From: Yponomeuta sedellus
Lineage: Eukaryota; Arthropoda; Insecta; Lepidoptera; Yponomeutidae
Assembly: GCA_934045075.1 (NCBI GenBank)
Contig: OW203725.1
Span: forward strand, 958,775 to 1,022,774
Direction: 5' to 3'
DNA length: 64,000 bases
The notes under the pieces are model-generated. The model searched no databases. It worked only from the letters and a program-made list of their open reading frames with translations, and was not told the DNA's origin. The translations under genes and the position numbers were made by a program. Numbering within the stretch: the first letter of the stretch is position 1; each line of letters begins with the position of its first letter. This document shows, piece by piece, positions 51,915 through 64,000 of this stretch.

Positions 51915-52244
51915 GGGGTTAAAGTATGAAATTGTCGTTTTATTGCAATAGGTTCTTTGAATTGACATAGAATCTTCATGGTTTGAGGTTTTCGAATGAA
52001 ACTTTTTTCAAATGGTTTCTATGATGTTCTTTTTTTAAAAAATGTGAAACATTTGAATATCGACTTTCAATTGTTTTTGTTATTCAATTTAGTAAAGGTT
52101 TTCATATTTTAAAAAAAAAATTAAAAAAAGAACATCATAGAAACCATTTGAAAAAAGTTTCATTCGAAAACCTCAAACCATGAAGATTCTATGTCAATTC
52201 AAAGAACCTATTGCAATAAAACGGCAATTTCATACTCTAACCCC
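51915..52244. mobile_element. 330-bp foldback element with about 125-bp near-identical arms, TA target site
   Basis: Left end GGGGTTAAAGTATGAAATTG, right end the inverse with few changes. Arms extend to CTATGATGTTCTTTTTTTAA, leaving a loop of about 75 bp. TA flanks at 51913-51914 and 52245-52246. No coding. The near-identity of the arms suggests recent activity. Confidence 0.85.
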
Positions 52245-52299
52245 TATTACTATGTGTTAAAGGTACACACAGTATTATGTGTTAATAGTACTACGTACG

Positions 52300-52490
52300 G
52301 ATATACATCGACCAAATAGGGGATGTACTCGTATTAGCAAAGGGGAAGATAAAAAGTACCCGACCCGGCGTGCGTGCATGCAATGACTTATGAACGTTGA
52401 TGAAGCGACGGTGATCTGTCAGGATCGTGGCAAGTTGCAGTTCCTAGTTTCTGCCTACCCCTCTGGGATACAGGTTTGAGGTTATGCATG
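52300..52490 (+). repeat. LINE 3' coding remnant, family K
   Basis: CGACCAAATAGGGGATGTAC, GTGCATGCAATGACTTATGA, ATGAAGCGACGGTGATCTGT and CTACCCCTCTGGGATACAGG. Confidence 0.72.
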
Positions 52491-52539
52491 TATGTATGTA
52501 GAACTATTTGTTAATGGTACGGGCTTCGTTCTCGCTACT

Positions 52540-52795
52540 ACATCAGTTTTGAGTGTTTTCGTGCTTCGCAAGGCACGTCAAGCCGTTAGTGCCAGCTGTC
52601 ATGTAATGGCAGTCGTTAAGCTATGTTAGAGGCCTTGTGGGCGGCTTGATAACTTGTGTCAGTATGATCCGCCACTGTCTTACAATCCCCCTTTAATCCG
52701 GACTTGGCCCCCGTCATGGAGTATGGCCTAACCTTCCTTAGATGCAAGAAGAGATCCGTGACTCAGCAGTGGGGACATACAAGCGTAGATATTGA
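52540..52795 (+). repeat. 5S-headed SINE, head missing
   Basis: GTGCTTCGCAAGGCACGTCA to GTGGGGACATACAAGCGTAG. Starts just after the 5S-like part. Confidence 0.82.
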
Positions 52796-53164
52796 ACGTT
52801 GGTCCTTTTGAAAGCAAATAAATCGGCTGTTATTATCCGTGAAAATGTAGTAAGATAAATTATCTACTTAATTAGTGTTCGTTCAGAGCTTTAGTGCGAA
52901 ATTATTATGCAAAATAGCGAAAATTGGAGAGAGCCTTTAAGATATCTTAAACTCCAAACTGAGCCTTAGTTTAATCTTCATAAGAGTCGCAATTAGAGTT
53001 TGGAACAAAAGTAGCTAAGGCCTCGTCTTGCGTAGGCCTCAGAGAATGAAGCTGGCTTTTAGAAATGTAAAAGTTATTCTAATAAATTCAGAGGCTGAAC
53101 TAATCAGGATAATTCTTAACGCACAGATAAGAAATTAGACCTTTTTTAAGATATATCATGTATT
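52796..53164. other. no recognised feature
   Basis: Non-coding. Confidence 0.45.
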
Positions 53165-53581
53165 TACACCAATATCCTATCCATATCCATATCAGCCTAT
53201 TGCAGTCCACTGCTGGACATAAGCCTCCCCCAGGGTGCGCCACAAGACCCGATCTCCCGTTTTCGCCATCCAGTCACCACCAGCCACCTTTTTCAGGTCG
53301 TCGGTCCATCTGGCCGGAGGGCGTCCTACACTACGCTTGCCGAGTCGTGGTCTCCATTCGAGAACCCGTCTGCTCCAACGATCATCGGTTCTGCGACAGA
53401 TGTGACCAGCCCACTGCCACTTCAGCCTGCTACACTTCTGAACTACGTCAGTGACTTTGGTTTTTTGTCGGATGATCTCGTTCCGGACTTTGTCCCTTAG
53501 CGAGATTCCGAGCATACACCTTTCCATAGCTCGCTGAGTGACATGCAATCGGTGGGCTAGTGTCAGTATCCTATCCTGCAA
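53165..53581 (-). pseudogene. RTE reverse transcriptase C-terminus, intact frame
   Basis: 129 open codons (53581-53192). VTQRAMERCMLGISLRDK, then RLKWQWAGHICRRTDDRW, VLEWRPRLGKRSVGRPPARW and AYVQQWTAIG with stop. This is the typical RTE C-terminal region. After the stop, CAGCAGTGGACTGCAATAGG and a (GATATG)n tail on minus. Catalytic RT and endonuclease are missing through 5' truncation. No stops or shifts, so young. Confidence 0.9.
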
Positions 53582-53757
53582 TATAATATAATAAATTAAT
53601 TATTAATAATGTAAACGCGACAGTTTGTATGGATAGATGGATATTTGTTACACTTTCACGTAAAAACTACTGAATGGATTTTAATGAAACTTTACAATAA
53701 TATACCTAGCGTACCTACACATCATCAGAATAATACATAGGCTACAATTTATAAATA

Positions 53758-54003
53758 TCGCACCCTCAGAACGAAAGAGGCTTAAGTCCAAAAATAGTGA
53801 AATTGAGTTACAATCATAGAGTCATAGAAAGGTATGCCGTGGACGGAAGATTCGCTATGCTCTTTTTTACAGTAAGTGCCTTTGTTTTACTATTCATCGG
53901 ATAGAGCATACCTTTTTATGTCTCTCTATGATTGTTAGGTACTCAATTTTTTGAGTATTTAAACTATTTTTTGACTTAGGCCTCTTTCGTTCTGAGGGTG
54001 CGA
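53758..54003. mobile_element. 246-bp inverted-repeat element, TA target site
   Basis: TCGCACCCTCAGAACGAAAG and its inverse at the right end, flanked by TA (53756-53757, 54004-54005). The inner parts also pair imperfectly (ACAATCATAGAGTCATAGAA against TCTCTCTATGATTGT). Confidence 0.83.
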
Positions 54004-54450
54004 TATATTGTGTGAATTGTCTAAAATGCCGATAAGTGTCAAGTAAGTATGAAAACATTTGGCATCTACTGGCTATTCTGGCGTGAGCTGCCGAAACCAC
54101 TAGAGTAACACTATGTAATGTATGGTGGAAAGGTTTATCTTAAACTAGCTGACCCAGCGAAATTTTTATCGTCTAACAGTCGATTCAAAATTTTTTTTCT
54201 TCAAAAGAACCCTCCTTGCTGCCTCGGTTTAGCTGCTCTCGAGATTTGCGCTTACCAACACATTCTGCGATTTATTTTTATATTATAGATAGTCCTAGAA
54301 AAAAACCGCCACGTTATTATAGTGCGAAAGTAACATCTCAATATTGTCAGGCTGTTATATTTTTAAAATGACCCAAAACATAATGTATGTGATAACTTTT
54401 ATGACAAAATGTGAGTTCTTTTCTACAACACGCAAATATCTATATATTCT
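54004..54450. other. no recognised feature
   Basis: The piece near 54150-54290 (CTGACCCAGCGAAATTTTTA) resembles common insect intergenic repeats. No frame. Confidence 0.45.
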
Positions 54451-54451
54451 T

Positions 54452-54550
54452 TTTGTTGCACTAACCCGTGCTGAGGAACATTAAAAAAGGTCGCGGGTTC
54501 AAGTCCCGGCATGGGCGGAATTTTTAGCCTCTAAATAGATTTTTGAAACC
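54452..54550 (+). repeat. SINE family A, collapsed inverted fragment
   Basis: TTGCACTAACCCGTGCTGAG (reverse tail) joined to GGTCGCGGGTTCAAGTCCCG and the forward tail TAGCCTCTAAATAGATTTTT. Confidence 0.78.
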
Positions 54551-55052
54551 ACGCAAATATGTTAGGACACTCAAAATACTAATTCTACGCAGACGAAGTC
54601 GCGGGCACCAGCTTTCTTGAATAAATAACTAACAAAAAATGAGATGAAATTCGTAAGTTTACTAATACAAGACAATCTCTGAAAAGAAGAGGCTCATTGT
54701 GCTAGGCACCAAGTACGCAGCTTTCAATTCTATTACGATTGGCGCGACGAGCGAGCGAGTAATTATTGAGTTAATATGCCTTTGACAAGTTGGGACGAAA
54801 GCTATTCAATTCGACACTAACCCCGCCTGTCTGGATCTGATGAGACGAGGGGACGATTCTCAAAACTCAGAGAATAATTCAAGTGACGCGGTAACAACGT
54901 GCATGTGAATCCGTCGAACCTTTCATTTAACTTTTGAGTGATCTATGAAATTCTTATTCATCTGACAAGAAACCGTAGGCGAAAAATGCAACACTTCACG
55001 CGCTTTTTGTTTCATAATAGTGATGCAACGTGTTTTTCTACATAAGAAGAGT
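54551..55052. other. no recognised feature
   Basis: No named repeat or frame. CTACGCAGACGAAGTCGCGG near 54586 is decayed repeat sequence (inverse seen at 45045). Confidence 0.45.
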
Positions 55053-55256
55053 AATTTAGTGCCGCCTGTCGTGTAATGGCAGTCGTTAAGCGATGTCAGA
55101 GCCCTTATGGGCGGCTTGATGACTAAGGCCCACAACTGTCTTACAATCCTCCACCAACCCGGACTTGGCCCCCGTGGTGGAGTATGCCCTAACCTTACTG
55201 CGATGCATGAAAAGACCCGAGCCCCAGCAGTGGCGACATTATGAGAGTTGATATCA
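55053..55256 (+). repeat. 5S-headed SINE, head missing
   Basis: GTGCCGCCTGTCGTGTAATG to GTGGCGACATTATGAGAGTT and GATATC. A deletion removes the ACTTCTGACAGTAAGG part. Confidence 0.82.
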
Positions 55257-55437
55257 TTATGGTATGTACTTGTAGGAGAAGGAAAACAACAATAACTTAT
55301 GTAGCGAAGACTATTACAAAGGAGGATAGAATACAATGTAAATACGTAAATTATACATATTTTCATAACAGCATCCCTATTAATCTGTAGATTGTTTTGT
55401 TCCATACACAATAATATAACATAAAATAACATTTCGC

Positions 55438-55516
55438 CGTCGTCAGGCTATACTAGTCCACTGCTGGACATAGCCCTCCCCTAAAGAGCGCCACGTTGTG
55501 CTATCATAGGGGGTAA
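55438..55516 (-). repeat. RTE-derived 3' end
   Basis: CGTCGTCAGGCTATACTAGT to GCTATCATAGGGGGTAAT. A short 3' fragment of the 8541-8803 type. Confidence 0.78.
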
Positions 55517-55607
55517 TTTTATTTTAAAATGCTAACCTCGAATCAGAAGAGATGAGTTGCTTTACTTGAGGGACCAAATTATATAACTGTACAAATTATA
55601 TATAAAC

Positions 55608-55700
55608 AGGGTAGAGCGCTGGCACGGATAGCCAGAGGTTGCGGGTTCGAATCCCGGCATGGGTGAAATTTTTAGCCTCTAAATAGGTTTTTAAATATTT
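55608..55700 (+). repeat. SINE family A, 3' half
   Basis: GGGTAGAGCGCTGGCACGG through GGTTGCGGGTTCGAATCCCG to AAATAGGTTTTTAAA. 5'-truncated inside the D-arm. Confidence 0.85.
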
Positions 55701-55852
55701 TATTTTTTATTTCTTAATTTTCTTAGCTTAAGTAATTTGATTGTATGTGACTTTTTTCAAATAAGAAATAATGATAATAATATTTCTAGTTAGGTTCTGA
55801 TTAATTGGAAGCTTAGTTCTATTAATTTAAGTTAAATTTTAACAATATATTT

Positions 55853-56120
55853 GTTAAGTACAATTTGTGCCAAAAGGGCATAAAGGATTTAGATGTCTGG
55901 ATAATGGAGTTAAAGCCAGTACAATGCTTGAGTACTATGTTTTATAATAATTATGTAAACTATTAAGGACTTTGAAAAGACTAACTTTGGAGTTTTTTTG
56001 TCCCTATTTTTTCCAAAATGATCTAGATTTTGAAATGGACACCTAGTTTGACTTGTAACGTTCATTATGCCGCGGTTTCTACGCTATTTGAATAAAACCT
56101 TATCATTTAATTTCGTGAAG
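55853..56120 (+). pseudogene. 3' end of the second LINE family
   Basis: 55853-55910 encodes VKYNLCQKGIKDLDVW, a deleted version of the C-terminus at 36070-36135. 3' UTR AATGATCTAGATTTTGAAAT and GAATAAAACCTTATCATTTA. Confidence 0.83.
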
Positions 56121-56842
56121 GGCATGCCTAGACAATTCGTATAGTCGACAACACATTAAATTTGACACGCGTGTACTCGAGTCAATTACGTCACGGGCTT
56201 ACTTACTTAGCAACAAAAACGTAAGGTTTGACCTACTGTCGACTGCACTCGTAGGTACTACCGATGACGATGACCGAAGTCAATCGGCTTATCATAGTTA
56301 CTTATTGAATGTCGCCATGACTTTCAAGGCTAGACTGCAATAAGTATGTTCCCCGTAAGATACAAAACAGCTTGCATACAAAATTAAATTCGTAACAAAT
56401 GATTAATTAGTAGAACAATAAGCCATTAATAAAACTTAAGTGGCATTATGTACGTGTTCTACAAAGGAACTAAAACATCACCTGTATCCGACTCACATCT
56501 GCAGCAGAGAGAATGTAAAATCTACAAGATTAAACCCTGTAACGCAGCGCAGTAAATGGCCAATCGTATTAGCGCATTCGTCTGTAACCTGCTTGAAAGG
56601 ACCAATCACAAAGGCACTGTACTTTGTGCTGCGCGTGTGTTGACCAATAGAGAGGAGGATTAAAGTCCAGGTGACTAATGGAAAGCGAGGATAAGCTCTG
56701 ATGAAGGTGGCGGAGTCTTTATTGAATCTGCTGCAAGCTCTTTACGAAGTAATTATAGTGAGACGATCCAATTAGTTGACATGGATAGCTATCTGTACCT
56801 TCATGTGAGGCATTTGAGAAATAGTTTATTGTAAATAGTTTA
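56121..56842. other. no recognised feature
   Basis: A 67-codon frame at 56440-56643 has no motif. No repeat recognised. Confidence 0.45.
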
Positions 56843-56990
56843 TTGTAAAGAGGTTCGAAATTTCACTGATGCCGGGTATTCGCCCATTGGCTCAGTTGGG
56901 AGAGCGCTGGCACGGATAGCCAGAGGTCGCAGGTTCGAGTCCCGGCATGGGTGGAATTTTTAGCCTCTAAATAGGTTTTTTAAAAACTTT
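56843..56990 (+). repeat. SINE family A, tRNA module and tail
   Basis: AAAGAGGTTCGAAATTTCAC, then GCCCATTGGCTCAGTTGGGA (A box), GGTTCGAGTCCCGG (B box) and TAGCCTCTAAATAGGTTTTT. A good cloverleaf: acceptor GCCCAT/ATGGGT, D-arm GCTC/GAGC, anticodon stem CTGGC/GCCAG. Confidence 0.87.
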
Positions 56991-57340
56991 GTATGTGACA
57001 AACCTGAACATTCTATCCAGTCATCCGTGAAGTAATTGCAAAGAGTACTGGCGTGCAATGAGCATATTGAAGTGCCGTCGACTCCACAAAGCTAGCCTGC
57101 TCAGCCAAAGATAAACGTGCATTATTGAATGACAAGAGCCGCTAAGCCGCTGAGCCGTCGCTAATAACATAATCTCGCGAAAGAGCGGGCAAAAAACAGT
57201 CGCCACTTAGACGCGGTATCTCCGCCAACGCAGGGAAATATCACGCTCATTAGCATTCCCTCAATAAACAGGGCGCAAAGGCGTGGGCACACTGGGGGCA
57301 CAACAAAATGGCGGACCTAAAGTTAGTGAACGTGGTACAG
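56991..57340. other. no recognised feature
   Basis: Non-coding; nothing recognised. Confidence 0.45.
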
Positions 57341-57530
57341 TCGATCACAACATCCACCGTCATTACTGTCTAGCGTTTAACACGCTGGTCTACTGAAACA
57401 GAGATCGTGGATTCGATTACCAGTGGAGGCCGCCGTATTAAATTAGTTCAAAGGGCCTGGGTGTATTTCCATGTTTGTAATGTCCTTGCCAGGTAATCAT
57501 AGCACAGGGTATCCTAGTTTGGGATCGATA
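57340..57530 (+). repeat. tRNA-like SINE, decayed
   Basis: CTAGCGTTTAACACGCTGGT, B-box-like GGATTCGATTACC, and tail ATAGCACAGGGTATCCTAGT also seen at 48235-48262 and, reversed, at 25655. Confidence 0.6.
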
Positions 57531-57534
57531 TCGA

Positions 57535-57908
57535 TATCAATATCAACCCTTGTACGGTCCCACTGCTGGGGCACGGGTCTCTTTCTGCATCGCAGGAAGG
57601 TGAGCCATACTTCACCACGGGAGCCAAGTCCGGGTTAGTGGAGGATTGTAAGACAGTGGCGGACCTTACTGTCAGAAGGTATCAATCCGCCCATAAGGCC
57701 TCTGACATGCCTTAACGACTGCCACTACATGACAGCCGGCATCAACGGCTTAACGTGCCTAGCAAAGCACGGAAACGTTCAGAAAAAATGCCACTAGCGG
57801 TAGTCACGGGACGGTCACCCATTCTGCACCTGACCGTGCCTATTATTGCTTAACTCAAGTGATTCATTCAAATCACTCGGTTCGACTAGGCCACGAGCGC
57901 TTCATGAG
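57535..57908 (-). repeat. 5S-headed SINE, full length with (GATATC)-like tail
   Basis: On minus the 3' end reads TACAAGGGTTGATATTGATA and TCGATATCGATCCC, so the tail is a short GATATC/GATATT repeat (57525-57545). The head at the right has GGTTCGACTAGGCCACGAGC. Confidence 0.88.
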
Positions 57909-58479
57909 CAGTTTGGGACCAACACAACTGATTTTGTTGTGTGGAAATTATTATTATTATCCTTAATATCCATATTCTCCCATTGCATTAAGGGTCACTA
58001 TGCAACTGAAATGTGATGATTTTGATGTGCCGTCGACTGTACTGGCACTCAAAAACCCACGCACTGGGCTGCGAATAGACCGTTATCAGATCTACAATGG
58101 GTAAATAAACGCAATTTGTTCGTAATTTTACAGAGGATGAATAAAGAAATCCCAAAACGTCGTAATTGGCATGTCGTTATCAATAAAGTTGTATTTTTAC
58201 TCGTTCCTTTTTCAAACATATACGTAACCACGTTTTCATTGTGGCTAGGACGATTGTGTTCAGGACACTCTAACTAATGATGTATTTTTTAAAGATCGGC
58301 ATTGTTTTAAAATAAACAAGTCTTTATTTTTCAGATTCTTCTTTGTATAATCTTTCAAATACTAAGTAATAGCAAAAAATTACTCCAATTTTACGCCTCA
58401 GTCCTTTATTAAAAGTATACAATTTTTTACAAGAACTAAAAAAAATACAGTATATTTTAAATTGCATTATTCTCTTGTT
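57909..58479. other. no recognised feature
   Basis: AT-rich; no frame or named repeat. Confidence 0.45.
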
Positions 58480-58625
58480 CCATTTTTGATAGTTAGATAA
58501 ATAACACTTTATTGTACATAAAAATGGAAATAACACAGATATTTCTTAACCTAAGAGTACAGACGGCGGCCTTATCACTAAAAGTGATCTCTTCCAGACA
58601 ACCTTTGTATGGACTGGACTAATTA
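58480..58625 (-). repeat. LINE/SINE 3' end, family E
   Basis: ATAGTTAGATAAATAACACT, AGTACAGACGGCGGCCTTAT and CTCTTCCAGACAACCTTTGT. Close to 7432-7585. Confidence 0.75.
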
Positions 58626-58744
58626 AAGAAGAAAGTAAATGTGCAAATTACTAACAAAGATTATTGCAAATTAATGCATTTTTTTGCACGTTCACCAATT
58701 TTTCTTCCAGCTCCTGCGGTTGACTGGTAGATGCTTCGATATTA

Positions 58745-58860
58745 ATAACAACCCTTGTATGTCCCCACTGCTAGGGCACGGGTCTCTTACTGCATCGCAG
58801 GAAGGCTAGGGGGCCAAGTCCGGGTTGGTGGAGGAGTGAAAGACTATGGCGTGCCTAAAT
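58745..58860 (-). repeat. 5S-headed SINE, 3' fragment
   Basis: AATAACAACCCTTGTATGTC to GGTTGGTGGAGGAGTGAAAG, with a 24-bp deletion after GGAAGGCTAGG. Confidence 0.82.
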
Positions 58861-59280
58861 GTCTTTTATACGGGTAGAAAATTCGTAAGGCTGCTTAAAT
58901 TGTTTTAGGCCGCCGTATTGTACATTTATTTAAGCGCAAATAAATAAAGGAATACAATGTGCGAGCGAGAAGCACGCCAATCGTAAGAGCATCCTTACGT
59001 GTGAGTTAAGATCTGTTAACTCATTTACCTTTGTCCTTCCGTGGTAGCTGTTTTCGACTCCACTTTCCACCTTTTCACGTTCGCGCTTGGCCGGGCAAGA
59101 CATAAACAAACACGGTCCCTTGCCCACGCCGCGCGCACGGGCGCGTTAAATCCATACGAAGCAGCTGGACCAAATAAAGGCGTTTCGCCCTCACGCGTAG
59201 TGAGCCCGGCCAATCTGCACACGGATTCTAGACTGATGGCGTCAGAAAAACCCGGCCGACAAGGTCAGAAGAAAAACATT
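58861..59280. other. no recognised feature
   Basis: Overlapping frames at 58930-59298 on both strands in a GC-richer patch. No domain recognised. Confidence 0.45.
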
Positions 59281-59281
59281 T

Positions 59282-59470
59282 GTGAAGTTAAGAGATAAAA
59301 CCACTTGCTCACGGTGAAAAAAAACATCGGGAGGGAACCCGTTCCCTCCCGATGCCCAAATACCTCACAGCTTGAAATTACCAGTCCGCGGTGGGCACAC
59401 ATTAATACGGTAACTAAGCCCATAGTCTCTTTATCCGAGAGAAGGCCAGTGTCTAGGCTAGAAAAAAAAT
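59282..59470 (+). repeat. SINE family G body with 14-bp hairpin
   Basis: CACGGTGAAAAAAAACATCG, TTGAAATTACCAGTCCGCGG and GAGAGAAGGCCAGTGTC. At 59325-59354 CATCGGGAGGGAAC is followed after CC by its exact inverse; the family normally reads CATCGTAAGGAAACC without the second arm. Confidence 0.72.
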
Positions 59471-59624
59471 CTAGGTCCTCATGCATAGTGAGCCTGGCAC
59501 ATTCAGTGATTAATTTTTATATTATAGGATACACAGAAACCGTGATTTATTGAACGTCACTTTTGGAACGTTGGCAATGCCAACCATTATTTATATACAT
59601 ATACATAGTATAGGGGTTGATATA

Positions 59625-59690
59625 CTCGTAAATTGTAAAAATGTTATAAACGAGCATAAATCCCTATAAAAACAGTTTTAATTATTCCTG
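59625..59690 (+). repeat. family H 3' fragment
   Basis: ATTGTAAAAATGTTATAAAC, GCATAAATCCCTATAAAAAC and AGTTTTAATTATTC. Confidence 0.68.
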
Positions 59691-60200
59691 ATATCCTAAA
59701 TAAAGCCTGTGGGACCTCTCCGCTTGAGCATGGCAGGTTAGTATTCTCTATTTGGCCTCTCCATTTGCAGAAACACTTCACATATGTAACAAAAATAAAT
59801 CGCGCCAGCCGTCGTTTGAAAGCGTCTAAACAAAGATCTAAATCGATGGGAATTGTTGCACGTGAACTTTGAATTTACTTATAGCAGTGTGGGTTTATTC
59901 TGACGCTATGGCATTTGAGGATTCAACAGTTCGCGCTAAATTATGTTAAAGAAGTTAACGACATTTCACAGCTAACTAAAATAAAATAATCTGTAATCGT
60001 TATCTAAGTTTTTTAGTTTAACATTATGTTACCTCAAAATATTTACATAACATAACTTTGTGACGATATATTTTTTTTTTATTTATTTTAGAATCACCAA
60101 ACAGAAAGTTACACTTTGACATGTCAGTTAAGAATATGAGTGTTACAAAACAAGATTGTAGTGTACTATCTACAAGCAGGTGATCACAACACGCAGTACT
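59691..60200. other. no recognised feature
   Basis: AT-rich, non-coding. Confidence 0.45.
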
Positions 60201-60201
60201 T

Positions 60202-60392
60202 TGTAGACTTTTAGTCCGGATTTACTTACGGGTGTTGTTATATCGGAAAAGTCCGACCAGGTTTCGCTCCGATTCGCAGAGCTTAATCATGGTGAGCAGA
60301 GACGGAGCGAGCTCGCGTCGTCGGTTGCTCGTCTCACACTGACTTTTCCGATATAACAACACCCGTAAGTAAATCCGGACTAAAAGTCTACA
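60202..60392. mobile_element. foldback element with 52-bp perfect arms
   Basis: TGTAGACTTTTAGTCCGGAT... to ...GGAAAAGTC (60202-60253) is inverted at 60341-60392. The 87-bp loop contains a second imperfect pair (TTTCGCTCCGATTCG against GACGGAGCGAGC). Slightly degraded pairing continues outward (CACAACACGCAGTACT against ATGTGTTGTG). No TSD fixed. Confidence 0.82.
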
Positions 60393-61058
60393 ATGTGTTG
60401 TGCTTACGAAAGTTTTAGTTCAAAAACACGCAATACATTTATAGTTAGGGTACCTAGTAGGTAATATGAAACATAACACAATTTTACATATTAGCTACAA
60501 TTAGTGAAACAAAGTCTTAAAAATAATGAGTAAAACAGTAAGCCAAACTTTTATCTAACTCGTGTTGAAAGGGAAGACCTTAATTGAGTTGACTGAGGAA
60601 AAGAAAACATCTAGATGGTCTTTATATTTGTTGTAAAGTACCATCATGCGAAAGAGAGGAGCATGCGAACCAATATTGCCCCCGTAAGTGCCCCCGGACT
60701 GTTTCCCGCCCTTGTAACAATGCCTTGTTCCAAATACCATTTTCTAAAAATAATTATGTCTCTAACACATTTTTGTTCCGCTCATTGAATGTTTATAATA
60801 AGAATTTATATTTATACATTAAGAGAAGCTATAAGAATGAAGGAAAATAATAATCATAATAAAAAATTAAATTCAGTACTTGTAATGTGACATGATGGTG
60901 TAATTAATATAATATAATTATAATAATTATAATATAATATAATTTAATAATATGGTTTCTAATATTATTTAGAGGTATGTCATAATTATTAGAGGAAACT
61001 TCACTGGTTTATGTAATTGAAATTGTTTATTTTTATAATTGTTATTGAACCGTTTGTT
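60393..61058. other. no recognised feature; AT-rich
   Basis: Ends in a strongly AT-rich stretch (TATAATATAATTATAATAAT near 60905) leading into the tetranucleotide array. Confidence 0.55.
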
Positions 61059-61059
61059 T

Positions 61060-64000
<2,941 letters not shown>

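Overview
This 64 kb window looks like repeat-saturated DNA from an insect, almost certainly a moth or butterfly. The evidence for that is the dense set of short retroposons with Pol III-type heads, 3' ends of RTE-type LINEs carrying the core GTCCAGCAGTGGAC, CR1/Jockey-like LINEs, and several TA-flanked inverted-repeat elements typical of lepidopteran genomes. I found no host protein-coding gene and no tRNA or rRNA gene I would call functional. The long open frames belong to retrotransposons. The many tRNA-like and 5S-like stretches are SINE heads. This part is direct reading of the sequence; the species, and any link to a W chromosome or heterochromatin, would be inference.

Layout. 0-11 kb: SINEs and small inverted-repeat elements, several nested in one another. 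11.2-16 kb: the most complete element, a two-ORF non-LTR retrotransposon on the minus strand, with ORF1 (coiled coil plus an esterase-like segment) and ORF2 (endonuclease plus reverse transcriptase) broken by one in-frame stop. 16-30 kb: more SINEs, including two copies of a tRNA-type SINE arranged as an inverted head-to-head pair between target-site duplications (TSDs), and a 40-bp minisatellite. 30-34 kb: a SINE split by a 1.04 kb inverted-repeat element, and a 5S-type SINE split by a GC-rich poly(A) retroposon with an 18-bp TSD. 35-37 kb: a second, 5'-truncated LINE ending in (TTTCA)n, then an RT remnant and a perfect 31-bp hairpin. 38-42 kb: a SINE split by a LINE fragment, and a SINE split by a 1.8 kb element with many GACGT motifs near its ends, which itself holds two later SINE insertions. 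42.6-45.2 kb: the quietest stretch. 48.7-49.6 kb: a tandem array of about 126-bp units that includes the codons of an RTE C-terminus. 50-60 kb: SINEs, RTE fragments and foldback elements. 61-64 kb: nearly 3 kb of tetranucleotide repeat, (TAAA)n flanking about 2.56 kb of (TAGA)n, running off the window end.

The parts relate as autonomous and parasitic elements. LINE families (CR1/Jockey-like and RTE) presumably provide reverse transcriptase. At least four short retroposon families are numerous: one with a 5S rRNA-like head (about 20 copies or fragments) and several with tRNA-like heads. The nested insertions with clear TSDs give a relative time order. The observations I rate highest are the 5S-headed SINE, the inverted tRNA-SINE dimers, the satellite built on an RTE coding tail, and the GACGT-rich transposon. 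Coordinates of repeat ends are by eye and may be off by several bases.
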